In this document: positions 6,657-15,167 of the stretch, one piece after another
How positions within the stretch are numbered: the first letter of the stretch is position 1
Layout: every line of letters starts with the position of its first letter
Assembly (NCBI GenBank): GCA_043779185.1
Contig: JAYWEQ010000025.1
Coordinates: forward strand, 1-37,729
DNA: 37,729 bases
Direction of reading: 5' to 3'
Source of the DNA: JAYWDA01 sp043779185
Lineage (GTDB): Bacteria > Bdellovibrionota > Bdellovibrionia > Bdellovibrionales > Bdellovibrionaceae
Notes under the pieces: model-generated
Told to the model about the DNA's origin: nothing
The model's database searches: none
Seen by the model: the letters and a program-made list of their open reading frames with translations, nothing else
Translations under genes and position numbers: made by a program

Positions 6657-8929
6657 CCCACCAGAATCCGAGCGACGAATTAAAAATGCCAGATAAAATT
6701 GAAGCTTCGCAAGAATTTGCAGAAGCCAAGCCTTCCTTGGAACAAAAAAAGCGCCGACGTGAAATCTTCATTGCGTTTTTACTATCGTTTATCATTGTTG
6801 TTTTCGGTTGGTTTGAAGTTCGTCTTTGGGGTGTCAGTCATAAACTTCAAAACAGCGTCTTTTTTATTGGCTTAGTTAATTTTAACATCGTGATCTTGCT
6901 GTTGTTGCTGTTTTTAATATTCAGGAATGTTGTTAAAGTTTTTGTTGAGCGCCAGGGCAAAGTCTTCGGCAGTAGTTTAAAAGCCAAATTGATCACTTCG
7001 TTTGTTTCGTTCAGTACAATTCCAACAATCTTGATGTTCATTATTTCGGTTTTCTATATAAATTTTAGCTTTGATAAATGGTTCAGCGTTAAAATGATTA
7101 GTATCTTGCGAAGCTCCTTAGAGGTTCAGCAAGAATACTATTTTTCAGCCAAAAAGAAAAACTATCACTTCGCTCATGAAATCGCCTCACGGGTCAAACC
7201 GTTGATGAATGAATACAAAATCAAGGAAACACTGCAAGGACTTCGCCGAGAATTCGCTTTAGATGCGGTCGAATATTATCCTTCGATGTTTGGGGGGCGG
7301 GTTTCTGCGATTAAAAGCGATGATAGTTTTTCGGGGATGACTGAGTTTCCTCCGGTCGCCCTTGATTTTTTGCAAAAGGGAATTGTTGACCAAGTTGAAA
7401 GCAGCACGATTCATCAATTCGGCGATGGCAATTTAGTGCGTGTTATTGTCCCCGTCAGAGGGGACCCCAAAAGCCAAGATCGAAGAAAAGCTGCGATCGT
7501 GGTTTCAAGCTTTGTTCCGATATCACTGATCTCTCAGATGAATGACGTGTCGACGGCCTACAATGAACTTCAAGATGTGAATCCTTTAGAATATCCACTG
7601 AAATCGATTTATATGATTATTTTATTTCTTGTGACCTTTGTGATTCTTTTGGCAGCCACTTGGTTTGGCTTCCATTTGGCTCGGCAGCTTGCGGTCCCTC
7701 TGGTGCAACTGGGGCTTGCAACCCGGCGGGTGGCTGGCGGTGATTATGCCCAATTAGAAATCAAATCAGGGAGCGAAGAGATCTCGACTTTAATTTCAAG
7801 TTTTAATCAGATGACCAGGAATTTAGAAGGTTCGGAAACAAGCCTTAAAGAAACCGTTAAGTATGTTGAGGTGGTTTTAGCGAACGTCAGTACGGGTGTC
7901 ATTTCAGTCGATAAGAATGGAAAAATTCAAACGATCAATCGTCATGCCGGGCAGCTTTTAAAAATTGATCCCACTGTCTTTATTGGCCGGCCCGTTCGGG
8001 ATCTGCTGACGCTAGAATATTTTAGAACGTTTTCCGAAATGTTAAAAACGATGCAAGAGCACCGAATAGAAAGCATTCAAAAAGAATTCAAAGTAAATAT
8101 CAACGGCGAATCAGTTCCACTTTTAATGAATCTGTCGTTGCTTAAAGATGAAAATGGTTTGGAAATTGGAAAAATCCTAGTGTTTGATGATTTAACACCC
8201 ATTGTGAATGTCCAAAGAGCCGCCGCATGGACAGAAGTGGCTCGTCGTATTGCCCATGAAATTAAGAATCCATTGACCCCTATTAAACTTTCCGCCGAAC
8301 GATTAAGAAAAAAATTTGGCGAAACGATCAAAGATCCTGCTTTTGATGAGTGCACGTTAATGATTATTCGGCAGACCGATGATCTTAAAAATTTGGTGAA
8401 TGAGTTTGCTCAGTTCGCCAGGTTGCCACAAAGCCGCCCTGTGGTTGGATCGTTAAATGCAGTGGTCGAACAATCTTTGGGGTTATTTAGGCAAGGACAT
8501 AGTCAAATTCGATTTGTGATGGATTTAGATCCTAGTCTGCCAGACTTTAAATTTGACCCGGATCAAATTCGTCGAGTCTTGGTCAATCTGATAGATAATG
8601 CGATCGCGGCCAGCCAAAAAGAAAATCAGCCCGAAATAAAAGTGCAATCTAAATTCGAAAATGACTTAAGAATTGCAAGGCTCAGCGTAATTGATAATGG
8701 CGAAGGAATTCCCTCTGCTGATCGACAAAGAGTTTTTGAACCCTACTACAGCACAAAAGAAAGTGGGACTGGTTTAGGATTGGCCATTGTTAAAAGAATT
8801 GTCGAAGATCATAATGGCTTTATTCGAGCCACATCGAATGACCCAAAGGGAACTAAAATGGTGATTGAATTTCCGCTCACCCAATCGGCAGCGTGGATTC
8901 CTACCGACGTTGAAAAGGCAGGTCGTTAA
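6653..8929 (+). CDS. NtrY-like membrane sensor histidine kinase
   Basis: Protein of 758 residues. Two hydrophobic hairpins near the N-terminus (about 38-60, 68-92, 110-135) and a fourth segment at about 320-343 bracket a sensor region; a HAMP linker, a PAS domain (about 410-515), a HisKA dimerisation domain and an ATPase domain follow. His535 lies in the H-box RIAHEIKNPLTPIKLS typical of NtrY. N-box NLIDNAIAAS, G1 DNGEGI, F-box FEPYYSTK and G2 GTGLGLAIV are intact, so it should be an active kinase. The start overlaps the ribH stop as ATGA with no separate Shine-Dalgarno, which suggests translational coupling to the riboflavin genes. Its stop overlaps the regulator start (TAATG). The partner is almost certainly the downstream gene; the signal sensed is unknown. 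Confidence 0.93.
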   Translation: MTHQNPSDELKMPDKIEASQEFAEAKPSLEQKKRRREIFIAFLLSFIIVVFGWFEVRLWGVSHKLQNSVFFIGLVNFNIVILLLLLFLIFRNVVKVFVERQGKVFGSSLKAKLITSFVSFSTIPTILMFIISVFYINFSFDKWFSVKMISILRSSLEVQQEYYFSAKKKNYHFAHEIASRVKPLMNEYKIKETLQGLRREFALDAVEYYPSMFGGRVSAIKSDDSFSGMTEFPPVALDFLQKGIVDQVESSTIHQFGDGNLVRVIVPVRGDPKSQDRRKAAIVVSSFVPISLISQMNDVSTAYNELQDVNPLEYPLKSIYMIILFLVTFVILLAATWFGFHLARQLAVPLVQLGLATRRVAGGDYAQLEIKSGSEEISTLISSFNQMTRNLEGSETSLKETVKYVEVVLANVSTGVISVDKNGKIQTINRHAGQLLKIDPTVFIGRPVRDLLTLEYFRTFSEMLKTMQEHRIESIQKEFKVNINGESVPLLMNLSLLKDENGLEIGKILVFDDLTPIVNVQRAAAWTEVARRIAHEIKNPLTPIKLSAERLRKKFGETIKDPAFDECTLMIIRQTDDLKNLVNEFAQFARLPQSRPVVGSLNAVVEQSLGLFRQGHSQIRFVMDLDPSLPDFKFDPDQIRRVLVNLIDNAIAASQKENQPEIKVQSKFENDLRIARLSVIDNGEGIPSADRQRVFEPYYSTKESGTGLGLAIVKRIVEDHNGFIRATSNDPKGTKMVIEFPLTQSAAWIPTDVEKAGR

Positions 8930-10302
8930 TGAGCACAGAAAACAGTCTGATAAAAATTTTAATTATTGATGATGAGTCCGCGATTCGAGAAGTGATGTCT
9001 GCCACCCTTCGCGACGAAGGTTTTACGGTCTCAACAGCGGCCGATGGTGAAGCAGGATTAAAGGCATTGAAGGAATCTCAGCCGGATATTGTTTTTTTGG
9101 ATATTTGGATGCCCGGCAGCTTAGACGGGATCGAGGTTCTAACTCGGGCTCGCCATATGTACCCGCAAATTGACTTCGTTATGATTTCTGGCCACGGCAC
9201 GATCGAAACCGCCGTGAAAGCCACCAAGTTAGGGGCCTGGGATTTTATTGAAAAGCCACTTTCCGTCGACAAAATAAATATCGTCATCTCCAATATCATT
9301 ACCTATCAGCAGGAGAAAGAAGAAAAAGTCTTGCTGTTAAATAAGCTTCGAAAAAGTATTGCCCTGATCGGCGAAGCTCCCGCTTTAGTTCAAATCAAGC
9401 AAATTATTTCGCGGGTCGCGCCGACGCCCTCATGGGTTTTAATCTCTGGCGAATCCGGCGTCGGAAAAGAATTAGTGGCACAAAATATTCATTACATGAG
9501 TTCGCGCGCCAGTCGCCCCTTTGTTGATATTAATTGCGCCGCGATTCCTGAAGATTTACTGGAAAGTGAAATTTTTGGTATTGAAAAAGGCGCTTACCCT
9601 GGCGTTGAAAAAATAAAAAAAGGAAAACTAGATCTTGGCGTTGGCGGCACCCTGTTTATAGAAGAAATTTCCGAGATGAGCTTGCCGGTTCAAGCTAAAC
9701 TGCTTCGCTACTTGCAGGAAAAAAAATATCAAAGATTTGGCGGAGGCGCCTTTGTGGAAAATGATGTTCGCATCATTGCGGCTTCTTCAAAAGACCTTGA
9801 GCAAGAGATGAAAGCTGGAAAATTTCGTGAAGATTTGTATTATCGATTGAACGTTATTCCTTTTAAAATTCCAGCTCTGCGCGAAAGATCTGAAGACATT
9901 GCTGTTTTGGCTTCTTATTTCGGCGATCAATTTTCTAAAGACAGTGGCTATGTAAAGAAAATTCTTTCTGAAAAAGCCATCGATAAAATGCGCGAGTACG
10001 GATGGCCAGGAAATGTGCGAGAACTTAAAAACTTTATTGAACGTGTTTATATTCTGACCCCGGGTGAGTTTATCGACGTCCATGATCTGCGATTTGCCGG
10101 CTTGATGGAAGCGGGTGATAGCCAGGACATGTCTGAAGATATGAAAACCTTCCGAGAGGCGCGCGCTAAATTCGAAAAAGAATACTTGCTGAAGAAAATC
10201 GAAGAAAATGGCGGAAATATTTCTAAAACGGCAGAGGTGATTGGCTTAGAAAGAAGCTACCTGCACCGGAAAATCAAAGCTTACGGGATCGAAGTCAGCT
10301 AG
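8929..10302 (+). CDS. NtrX-like AAA+ response regulator with altered GAFTGA loop
   Basis: Cytoplasmic regulator of 457 residues: receiver domain (1-125) with DDES near the N-terminus, phosphoacceptor Asp58 and the conserved Lys in EKPL; AAA+ domain (about 145-380) with Walker A GESGVGKE at 174-181; C-terminal Fis-type helix-turn-helix (about 415-457, NISKTAEVIGLERSYLHRKI). The sigma-54 contact loop, normally GAFTGA, reads GAYPGV at 221-226, and Walker B has Glu245 in place of Asp (FIEE). In NtrC-type proteins the Thr of GAFTGA is important for opening sigma-54 promoter complexes, so I infer that this protein either does not activate sigma-54 or does so differently, perhaps binding DNA as a repressor or activator of another polymerase form. 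Coupled to the kinase upstream. Confidence 0.93.
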   Translation: MSTENSLIKILIIDDESAIREVMSATLRDEGFTVSTAADGEAGLKALKESQPDIVFLDIWMPGSLDGIEVLTRARHMYPQIDFVMISGHGTIETAVKATKLGAWDFIEKPLSVDKINIVISNIITYQQEKEEKVLLLNKLRKSIALIGEAPALVQIKQIISRVAPTPSWVLISGESGVGKELVAQNIHYMSSRASRPFVDINCAAIPEDLLESEIFGIEKGAYPGVEKIKKGKLDLGVGGTLFIEEISEMSLPVQAKLLRYLQEKKYQRFGGGAFVENDVRIIAASSKDLEQEMKAGKFREDLYYRLNVIPFKIPALRERSEDIAVLASYFGDQFSKDSGYVKKILSEKAIDKMREYGWPGNVRELKNFIERVYILTPGEFIDVHDLRFAGLMEAGDSQDMSEDMKTFREARAKFEKEYLLKKIEENGGNISKTAEVIGLERSYLHRKIKAYGIEVS

Positions 10303-10553
10303 AAGTTAGATATTTGCAGTCTGATGTTTGATGTTATCGTCAAATTTCTTCCGTTATTGATTAAACAATCCGCATTCTCTTTTTGGTAAATTAAAAATAA
10401 CTAACTAAATTGAAAGCTTACGTGCGCAATTTTAATTGCGACAGTATTGTCATGAAATTTTGTTTATGGGCGTCAGGCCCTTGACCTGCTCTGCAATTTT
10501 GAGAAAGGTGGTGGAGAGTTTTAAGAGTTCAATGACAATTAACGGAGGATCAA
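10303..10553 (+). promoter_or_regulatory. spacer before the BON-domain gene with inverted repeat
   Basis: AT-rich spacer of 251 bases. CGCAATT (10425-10431) and AATTGCG (10434-10440) form a perfect 7-bp inverted repeat with a two-base centre, followed by AC; the core resembles the palindrome at 3263-3276. No clear terminator follows ntrX and I could not find a convincing -35/-10 pair. AACGGAGG just before 10554 is the Shine-Dalgarno of the next gene. Confidence 0.35.
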
Positions 10554-11186
10554 ATGAAAATTGCAGCTTGTTTAAGTCTATGTCTTTTAGCTGGAGCGAC
10601 GGCCATGGCCGCAGATGAAACCAGCGCCGCCACCCCGACAACGATAAAGGAAATGCAACACGCGCCGAACACAATCGATCGTTCTGTCCGAGCAAGTGGT
10701 CGTTCTGAGGATGCTGACACTGGTATGGCGGCACCCATCACAGGGTCAGATGCGGGAATTAAAAATATGAACGATAATATGGTTTATCATTCTCAAGCTT
10801 GGCATCGGCGTCACGATAAAATGCGCCAAGCTCGTCACCATAGTCGTCCCGTGTTCAAGTCAAATTACGACAGAAGCGTGAGCGGCACGACAGGTGCGAC
10901 CGTGGCGCCCGCGGGAACCGTCGCAGGCTACGATCGAAACGTTACGGCTCAAGATCAGTCTACACAACAAAAAGACTTAGAAATCACGCGTGAGATTCGC
11001 CAAGGTTTAATGAGCAAAAAAGATTTGTCAACGCGGGCTCATAACCTGACCATTGTTTCCGAAAATGGTTTGGTGACTCTTCGAGGCACTGTTCCGACCA
11101 ACGAGGAAAAAACGACTGTTGAACAAATGGCTCGTGGTGTTTCCGGCGTGGCTTCTCTCAATAGTTTAATTCAAGTCATTAAATAA
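10554..11186 (+). CDS. secreted BON-domain protein
   Basis: Protein of 210 residues with a signal peptide (MKIAACLSLCLLAGATAMA, cleavage expected near residue 19-20), so it should be periplasmic or envelope-associated. Residues about 25-140 are low-complexity, rich in Ser, Thr, Arg, His and Gly. Residues 142-210 form a single BON domain with the typical IREGLMSK-like helix, VSENGLVTLRGTV strand turn and a closing helix with GV repeats. BON domains bind phospholipid or membrane surfaces and occur in OsmY-type stress proteins. The following gene is also stress-like and probably shares the transcript, 29 bases downstream. Specific function unknown. Confidence 0.85.
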   Translation: MKIAACLSLCLLAGATAMAADETSAATPTTIKEMQHAPNTIDRSVRASGRSEDADTGMAAPITGSDAGIKNMNDNMVYHSQAWHRRHDKMRQARHHSRPVFKSNYDRSVSGTTGATVAPAGTVAGYDRNVTAQDQSTQQKDLEITREIRQGLMSKKDLSTRAHNLTIVSENGLVTLRGTVPTNEEKTTVEQMARGVSGVASLNSLIQVIK

Positions 11187-11215
11187 TCTATTCACTAAAA
11201 ACCAAGGAGTCTTAA

Positions 11216-11824
11216 ATGAAAAAAGGTAATAAAGTCGTTCTAGGAATTTTTGATAGCCGTTCTCAAGTTGAATCTTGCGTTGATATGTTGAAGGGAGCTG
11301 GATTTAGAAATTCAGATGTCTCTGTTCTTTTGCCAGAAATGGGCGATACAAAATCTTTTGCCCATGAGAAAAACACAAAGGCTCCTGAGGGAGCAACAAC
11401 CGGAACAGGTGTTGGAGCCGTTCTTGGTGGAACTCTTGGCTGGTTAGTCGGCGCCGGTGTGATTGCTACAATCCCAGTTTTAGGACCCTTCGTTGCCGCC
11501 GGTCCTATCATGGCTGCCTTGGCTGGTGCCGCGACAGGTGGTGCGGTAGGAGGTTTAACTGGAACTTTAATTGGTTTTGGAATTCCTGAGTATGAAGCCA
11601 AGCGCTATGAAACATTCGTGGCCAAGGGCGGTATTTTGTTGTCGGCCCATTGTGATGACGGCCCATGGTGCGACAAAGCCAAAGATATTCTTGAGCAATG
11701 CGGAGCTCATGACATCAGCGCCACGAGCGAAAGCCACGACGAAAAAGACATGAAAAATATTGATCTGAAGGCTCGGACTAACATGGGAACTTCATCGACA
11801 GATATTCGTCACCCGATTCGTTAA
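11216..11824 (+). CDS. YflT-like stress protein with glycine-zipper segment
   Basis: Protein of 202 residues. Residues 6-55 resemble the general-stress YflT/17M-type domain (VVLGIFDSRSQVESCVDMLKGAGF, a beta-alpha unit used for pairing). Residues about 60-122 are a long Gly/Ala-rich hydrophobic segment with many GxxxG steps (GTGVGAVLGGTLGWLVGAG, GAATGGAVGGLTGTLIGFG) that looks like a glycine zipper inserted in or on a membrane. A second beta-alpha unit and a charged tail follow. No signal peptide. AAGGAG precedes the ATG and a strong terminator follows. Probably co-transcribed with the BON-domain gene. Function is inferred only from the family. Confidence 0.75.
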   Translation: MKKGNKVVLGIFDSRSQVESCVDMLKGAGFRNSDVSVLLPEMGDTKSFAHEKNTKAPEGATTGTGVGAVLGGTLGWLVGAGVIATIPVLGPFVAAGPIMAALAGAATGGAVGGLTGTLIGFGIPEYEAKRYETFVAKGGILLSAHCDDGPWCDKAKDILEQCGAHDISATSESHDEKDMKNIDLKARTNMGTSSTDIRHPIR

Positions 11825-11833
11825 ATTTATCGA

Positions 11834-11866
11834 AAGAAGAGGGTCCTGGATCCTCTTCTTTTTTTG
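11834..11866 (+). terminator. strong Rho-independent terminator
   Basis: AAGAAGAGG (11834-11842) pairs with CCTCTTCTT (11852-11860); a G-U and a T-A pair extend it to 11 bp with a five-base loop. The T-run continues to 11865. It ends the BON/YflT-like unit before proS. Confidence 0.9.
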
Positions 11867-11911
11867 CCTCTGCACCTGGGTTTGTGATACCTCTAAGAGT
11901 CAGAGGTGATT

Positions 11912-13642
11912 ATGAAGTGGTCCCAGGCTCATATCTGTACTTTGAAGGAAGCTCCTTCGGATGCTGAAATTGTATCGCATAAGTTAATGATCCGCGCTGG
12001 TATGATCAAGAAAGTGGCGCCGGGAATTTATACTTATGGACCCCTAGGCTTAAGAGCCATCCGTAAATTCGAAAATATCATTCGCGATGAACTGAATAAG
12101 AAAAATGCCTTGGAAGTCCTGATGCCCATGGTCCAACCTCGTGAATTATGGGAAGAGACCAATCGCTGGACGGAAATGGGCGCCGGCCTCTTAAAATTTA
12201 AAAATAGAAACAATCATGATTTTTGCTTGGGAGCCACTCATGAAGAAGTCATCACCGATTATATTCGGAATGACCTAAAGTCGTACCGTGATTTGCCTAA
12301 AAATCTTTATCAGATCCAAACCAAATATCGGGATGAAATTCGTCCTCGGTTTGGTTTGATGCGGGGTCGTGAATTCATTATGAAAGACGCCTATAGTTTC
12401 GATGCTGATCAAGCCGGAGCTGAAAAAACTTACCAACAAATGTACGAAGCCTATCGGGCCATTTTTGATCGTTTAGGCTTAAAATACCGCATCGTCCAGG
12501 CAGATGCGGGAAATATCGGTGGCAGCCAAACTCAAGAATTTCAATTACTGGCTGAGGCCGGCGAAGATGCTTTACTTGTTAGCGACACAACAGATTTTGC
12601 GGCCAATGTTGAAGTCTGTCCCGCCATTGATTTTGAAAAACAAATTTCATCCGAACAAGAAAAGCCCATGGAAAAATTCCCGACACCGGGACAGAAAACC
12701 ATTGCCGATCTGTCAAAGTTTACCGGAGTGTCTGACAAGGAATTGGTAAAAACCTTATTTTTTTCGGCCAACGATGGCCAAGATCCAAAAGATAAATCTT
12801 TAAAAGCCTTTGCTGTCGTGCTGCGCGGCTGTGATGAAATCAATCCGATCAAAGTAAAAAATCTTTTAGGTTTGGCGAATCCGCCACAGCTGCTGACCGA
12901 CGTCGAAGTGAAAGAAGTTTGCGGTGCATTGCCAGGTTCTTGCGGGCCTGTGGGTTTAAAAATTCCGATCTATATGGATCACGGGGTTCAGGGATTAAAG
13001 AATTATATTGTCGGAGCCAATGAAGAGGATTTTCATTTAAAAAATACCAATCATGGGCGAGACTATCAGACGACAAAAGCCGCTGATTTGCGGTTGGCTC
13101 ATGCTGGTGATCGCTGCCCCGAAAGCGCGGGACGACTGCAGGCTTTTCGCGGTATCGAAGTCGGTCATATTTTTAATCTAGGAAAAAAGTACTCGCAAAA
13201 AATGAAAGCGACTTTCTTGGATAAAAATGGCCGAGCTCAACCTTTTGAGATGGGCTGTTACGGCATTGGTGTCACGCGAACAGTTCAAGCCGCTATCGAG
13301 CAAAGTCATGATGCCGATGGAATTATTTGGCCTCGGTCGATTGCCCCCTTTCAAGTCCATCTATGCGTCTTAGATCCCAAAGATACGACCGTTGTAGCTA
13401 TGGCTGATTCCCTTTATAAGGAATTGAATTCCATGAATATCGACGTTTTGATGGATGACCGTGACGAGCGCCCTGGGATCAAGTTTAAAGACGCCGATTT
13501 GCTAGGAATGCCCGTGCGGGTCGTGATTGGAAAACGGGGTTTAGAAAGTCATGAAGTCGAAGTGGTTGAGCGAAAATCGAAAACCGTGAATAAAATTAAA
13601 CCTGAGCAAATGATCACAGAGATCAAAAGGATTTTAGGATGA
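11912..13642 (+). CDS. proS: prolyl-tRNA synthetase
   Basis: Class II aminoacyl-tRNA synthetase charging tRNA-Pro. From ATG 11912 it has 576 residues, the length of the bacterial (ProS type 1) enzyme with an inserted editing domain between motifs 2 and 3 (about 225-400). Visible are the N-terminal MKWSQAHICTLKEAPSDAE, motif 2 (KYRDEIRPRFGLMRGREF), the motif 3 region MGCYGIGVTRTVQAAIE and the anticodon-binding domain from about 475. The start is the ATG rather than the GTG two codons earlier because AGAGGTGAT lies directly before it as Shine-Dalgarno. The stop overlaps the next gene as ATGA. Confidence 0.97.
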   Translation: MKWSQAHICTLKEAPSDAEIVSHKLMIRAGMIKKVAPGIYTYGPLGLRAIRKFENIIRDELNKKNALEVLMPMVQPRELWEETNRWTEMGAGLLKFKNRNNHDFCLGATHEEVITDYIRNDLKSYRDLPKNLYQIQTKYRDEIRPRFGLMRGREFIMKDAYSFDADQAGAEKTYQQMYEAYRAIFDRLGLKYRIVQADAGNIGGSQTQEFQLLAEAGEDALLVSDTTDFAANVEVCPAIDFEKQISSEQEKPMEKFPTPGQKTIADLSKFTGVSDKELVKTLFFSANDGQDPKDKSLKAFAVVLRGCDEINPIKVKNLLGLANPPQLLTDVEVKEVCGALPGSCGPVGLKIPIYMDHGVQGLKNYIVGANEEDFHLKNTNHGRDYQTTKAADLRLAHAGDRCPESAGRLQAFRGIEVGHIFNLGKKYSQKMKATFLDKNGRAQPFEMGCYGIGVTRTVQAAIEQSHDADGIIWPRSIAPFQVHLCVLDPKDTTVVAMADSLYKELNSMNIDVLMDDRDERPGIKFKDADLLGMPVRVVIGKRGLESHEVEVVERKSKTVNKIKPEQMITEIKRILG

Positions 13643-14286
13643 AAAAATTAGTCTGGATTATTTTAATTTTGCCTGTGGTTGCGTCGGCTAATTTAAAAAG
13701 ACTTTCGGCCTTTGGTTTTGAACCCTCTCCGGCCGATGAAAATCGCGTGCAAGTTCAGGGGTGGGATAAAATTTCTGCGCCTCCAGGCTCAAGTTATGGT
13801 GCATACACTCGAAATGCCGCAGGGGGTTCGCCAGAAAGCAAAGCTCAGGATGGAATGTCGATTTACAAGTGGGACACCAAATCAGAAACCTCAATATCGC
13901 CTAAGACGATTGTCATTACGACGGCCTTTATGTCCCCAAATGAGAAAGATAAGAACCTTCGGGAAATTTATATTTATGATTACGATAAAAAATTTCAGCT
14001 GGAAGCCGTTAGCTACTGCTTACCGGCTTTGAAAAATTGCACCTCGGTCAGCCCCAAGACCTGCGCTCAGAATAAACCCGTGGACGAGGCTGTTAAAATC
14101 GCGCATTTTCGGATGCTCAGCAGCCACTATATTGGTGTTGGGACAGCACTTCCCACGGCTATGGCCGAAAAATTCAATATCACTTCGCCAGAGCTCAGTC
14201 GGACGGTTTGCCAATATTATTTTAAAAAAGCCATAACAGTCAGGCCGCAGGTCCAGCCAAGCAGTAAAAAAAGTGGGAACCAGTAA
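13639..14286 (+). CDS. secreted protein of unknown function coupled to proS
   Basis: Protein of 215 residues not recognised from any family. A signal peptide is clear (MKKLVWIILILPVVASA, cleavage near residue 17). The mature part carries an acidic/aromatic repeat of beta strands in the middle (REIYIYDYDKKFQLEAVSYCL) and four Cys residues (in YCLPALKNC, KTCAQ and TVCQYY), which could form two disulfides outside the cytoplasm. The tail is basic and polar. It overlaps proS by four bases (ATGA), so it should be translationally coupled to it, and pyrF starts seven bases after its stop. Confidence 0.7.
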   Translation: MKKLVWIILILPVVASANLKRLSAFGFEPSPADENRVQVQGWDKISAPPGSSYGAYTRNAAGGSPESKAQDGMSIYKWDTKSETSISPKTIVITTAFMSPNEKDKNLREIYIYDYDKKFQLEAVSYCLPALKNCTSVSPKTCAQNKPVDEAVKIAHFRMLSSHYIGVGTALPTAMAEKFNITSPELSRTVCQYYFKKAITVRPQVQPSSKKSGNQ

Positions 14287-14292
14287 AGCGCT

Positions 14293-14997
14293 ATGAAAGT
14301 CGGACCTCTGAATAATCCAATCATTGTCGCCCTGGATGTCGATACTGAAAAGGAAGCTTTTCTGCTCGCCGATCAGTTGGGCGATATCGTCGGAGGGATT
14401 AAGTTAGGACCGCGTCTTTGTATGCGGTATGGACAGGACTTAGTTCGACGAATGGCAGATCGTGCGCCGGTGTTTGTCGATAATAAATATTTTGATATTC
14501 CGTCAACCACACTGGCGGCTGTGGAAGCCAGCTTTGAGGCCGGGGCAAGTCTTGTGACCGTGCATGCTTTGAATGGACCAGAAACCTTGAAGGAATTGGC
14601 TGCGCTTGAAAAAAAACTACAACAAGCCCGACCCTTTAAAATTTTATGTGTGACCGTTTTAACCAGTTTTCAGCAAGATCATTTTTCGAAAAGTTTCAAA
14701 GATGAAGCGGTTGGATGGCATGTGAAAAACTTAAGCCAAGAAGTTCAGAGCGCGGGCCTCAACGGCATAGTGTGTTCGGCCCAAGATTTAAAGATGATCA
14801 ACCCGGATGACTTTTTTGTGGTGACTCCCGGTATACGAATGGACTTGCAGGAAAAGGGCGATCAAAAAAGAACAATGGGCCCGAAAGAGGCCTTGCAGGC
14901 GGGTGCCAAGGCCCTGGTCGTGGGCCGACCTATTTTACAAGCTAAGAATCCCCGAGAAATGGCCACCGATTTCGTCATGGCCTGTTATGAAAATTAG
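14293..14997 (+). CDS. pyrF: orotidine 5'-phosphate decarboxylase
   Basis: Decarboxylates OMP to UMP, the last step of de novo pyrimidine synthesis. 234 residues forming a single TIM barrel of normal length. ALDV at 13-16 and GGIKLG (Lys37) bind substrate; the catalytic Asp-x-Lys-x-x-Asp is D63, K65, D68 in VFVDNKYFDIPST. The usual His before the last Asp is Phe67 here. VTVHALNG, the TVLTSF strand and VTPGIRMD near the phosphate-binding GRPI are present. No strong Shine-Dalgarno; the seven-base gap from the upstream gene suggests re-initiation. The start is supported by the length to the first strand. Confidence 0.95.
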   Translation: MKVGPLNNPIIVALDVDTEKEAFLLADQLGDIVGGIKLGPRLCMRYGQDLVRRMADRAPVFVDNKYFDIPSTTLAAVEASFEAGASLVTVHALNGPETLKELAALEKKLQQARPFKILCVTVLTSFQQDHFSKSFKDEAVGWHVKNLSQEVQSAGLNGIVCSAQDLKMINPDDFFVVTPGIRMDLQEKGDQKRTMGPKEALQAGAKALVVGRPILQAKNPREMATDFVMACYEN

Positions 14998-15032
14998 ACC
15001 TTAAAATTAAATTAATAATTCATATAACCACA

Positions 15033-15057
15033 TACTTAAAGTATTGAATTTTCAATA
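15033..15057 (+). promoter_or_regulatory. two adjacent inverted repeats between pyrF and the hybrid kinase
   Basis: TACTT-A-AAGTA (15033-15043) touches TATTGAA-TT-TTCAATA (15042-15057). The surrounding 170-base spacer is very AT-rich. Either a weak terminator for pyrF (A-run rather than T-run follows on this strand) or a regulator site for the kinase gene. A possible -10 TATAAA lies at 15118-15123, without a good -35. Confidence 0.35.
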
Positions 15058-15167
15058 AAAAATAAAAATTCAAATCAGTTTCTTGCAAATTGTGACATTT
15101 TCTTAATTAGTTTTTTGTATAAAAGTCATTTATTCTACTTAGGACCCAAATACGTAGGAGGCTTTCT

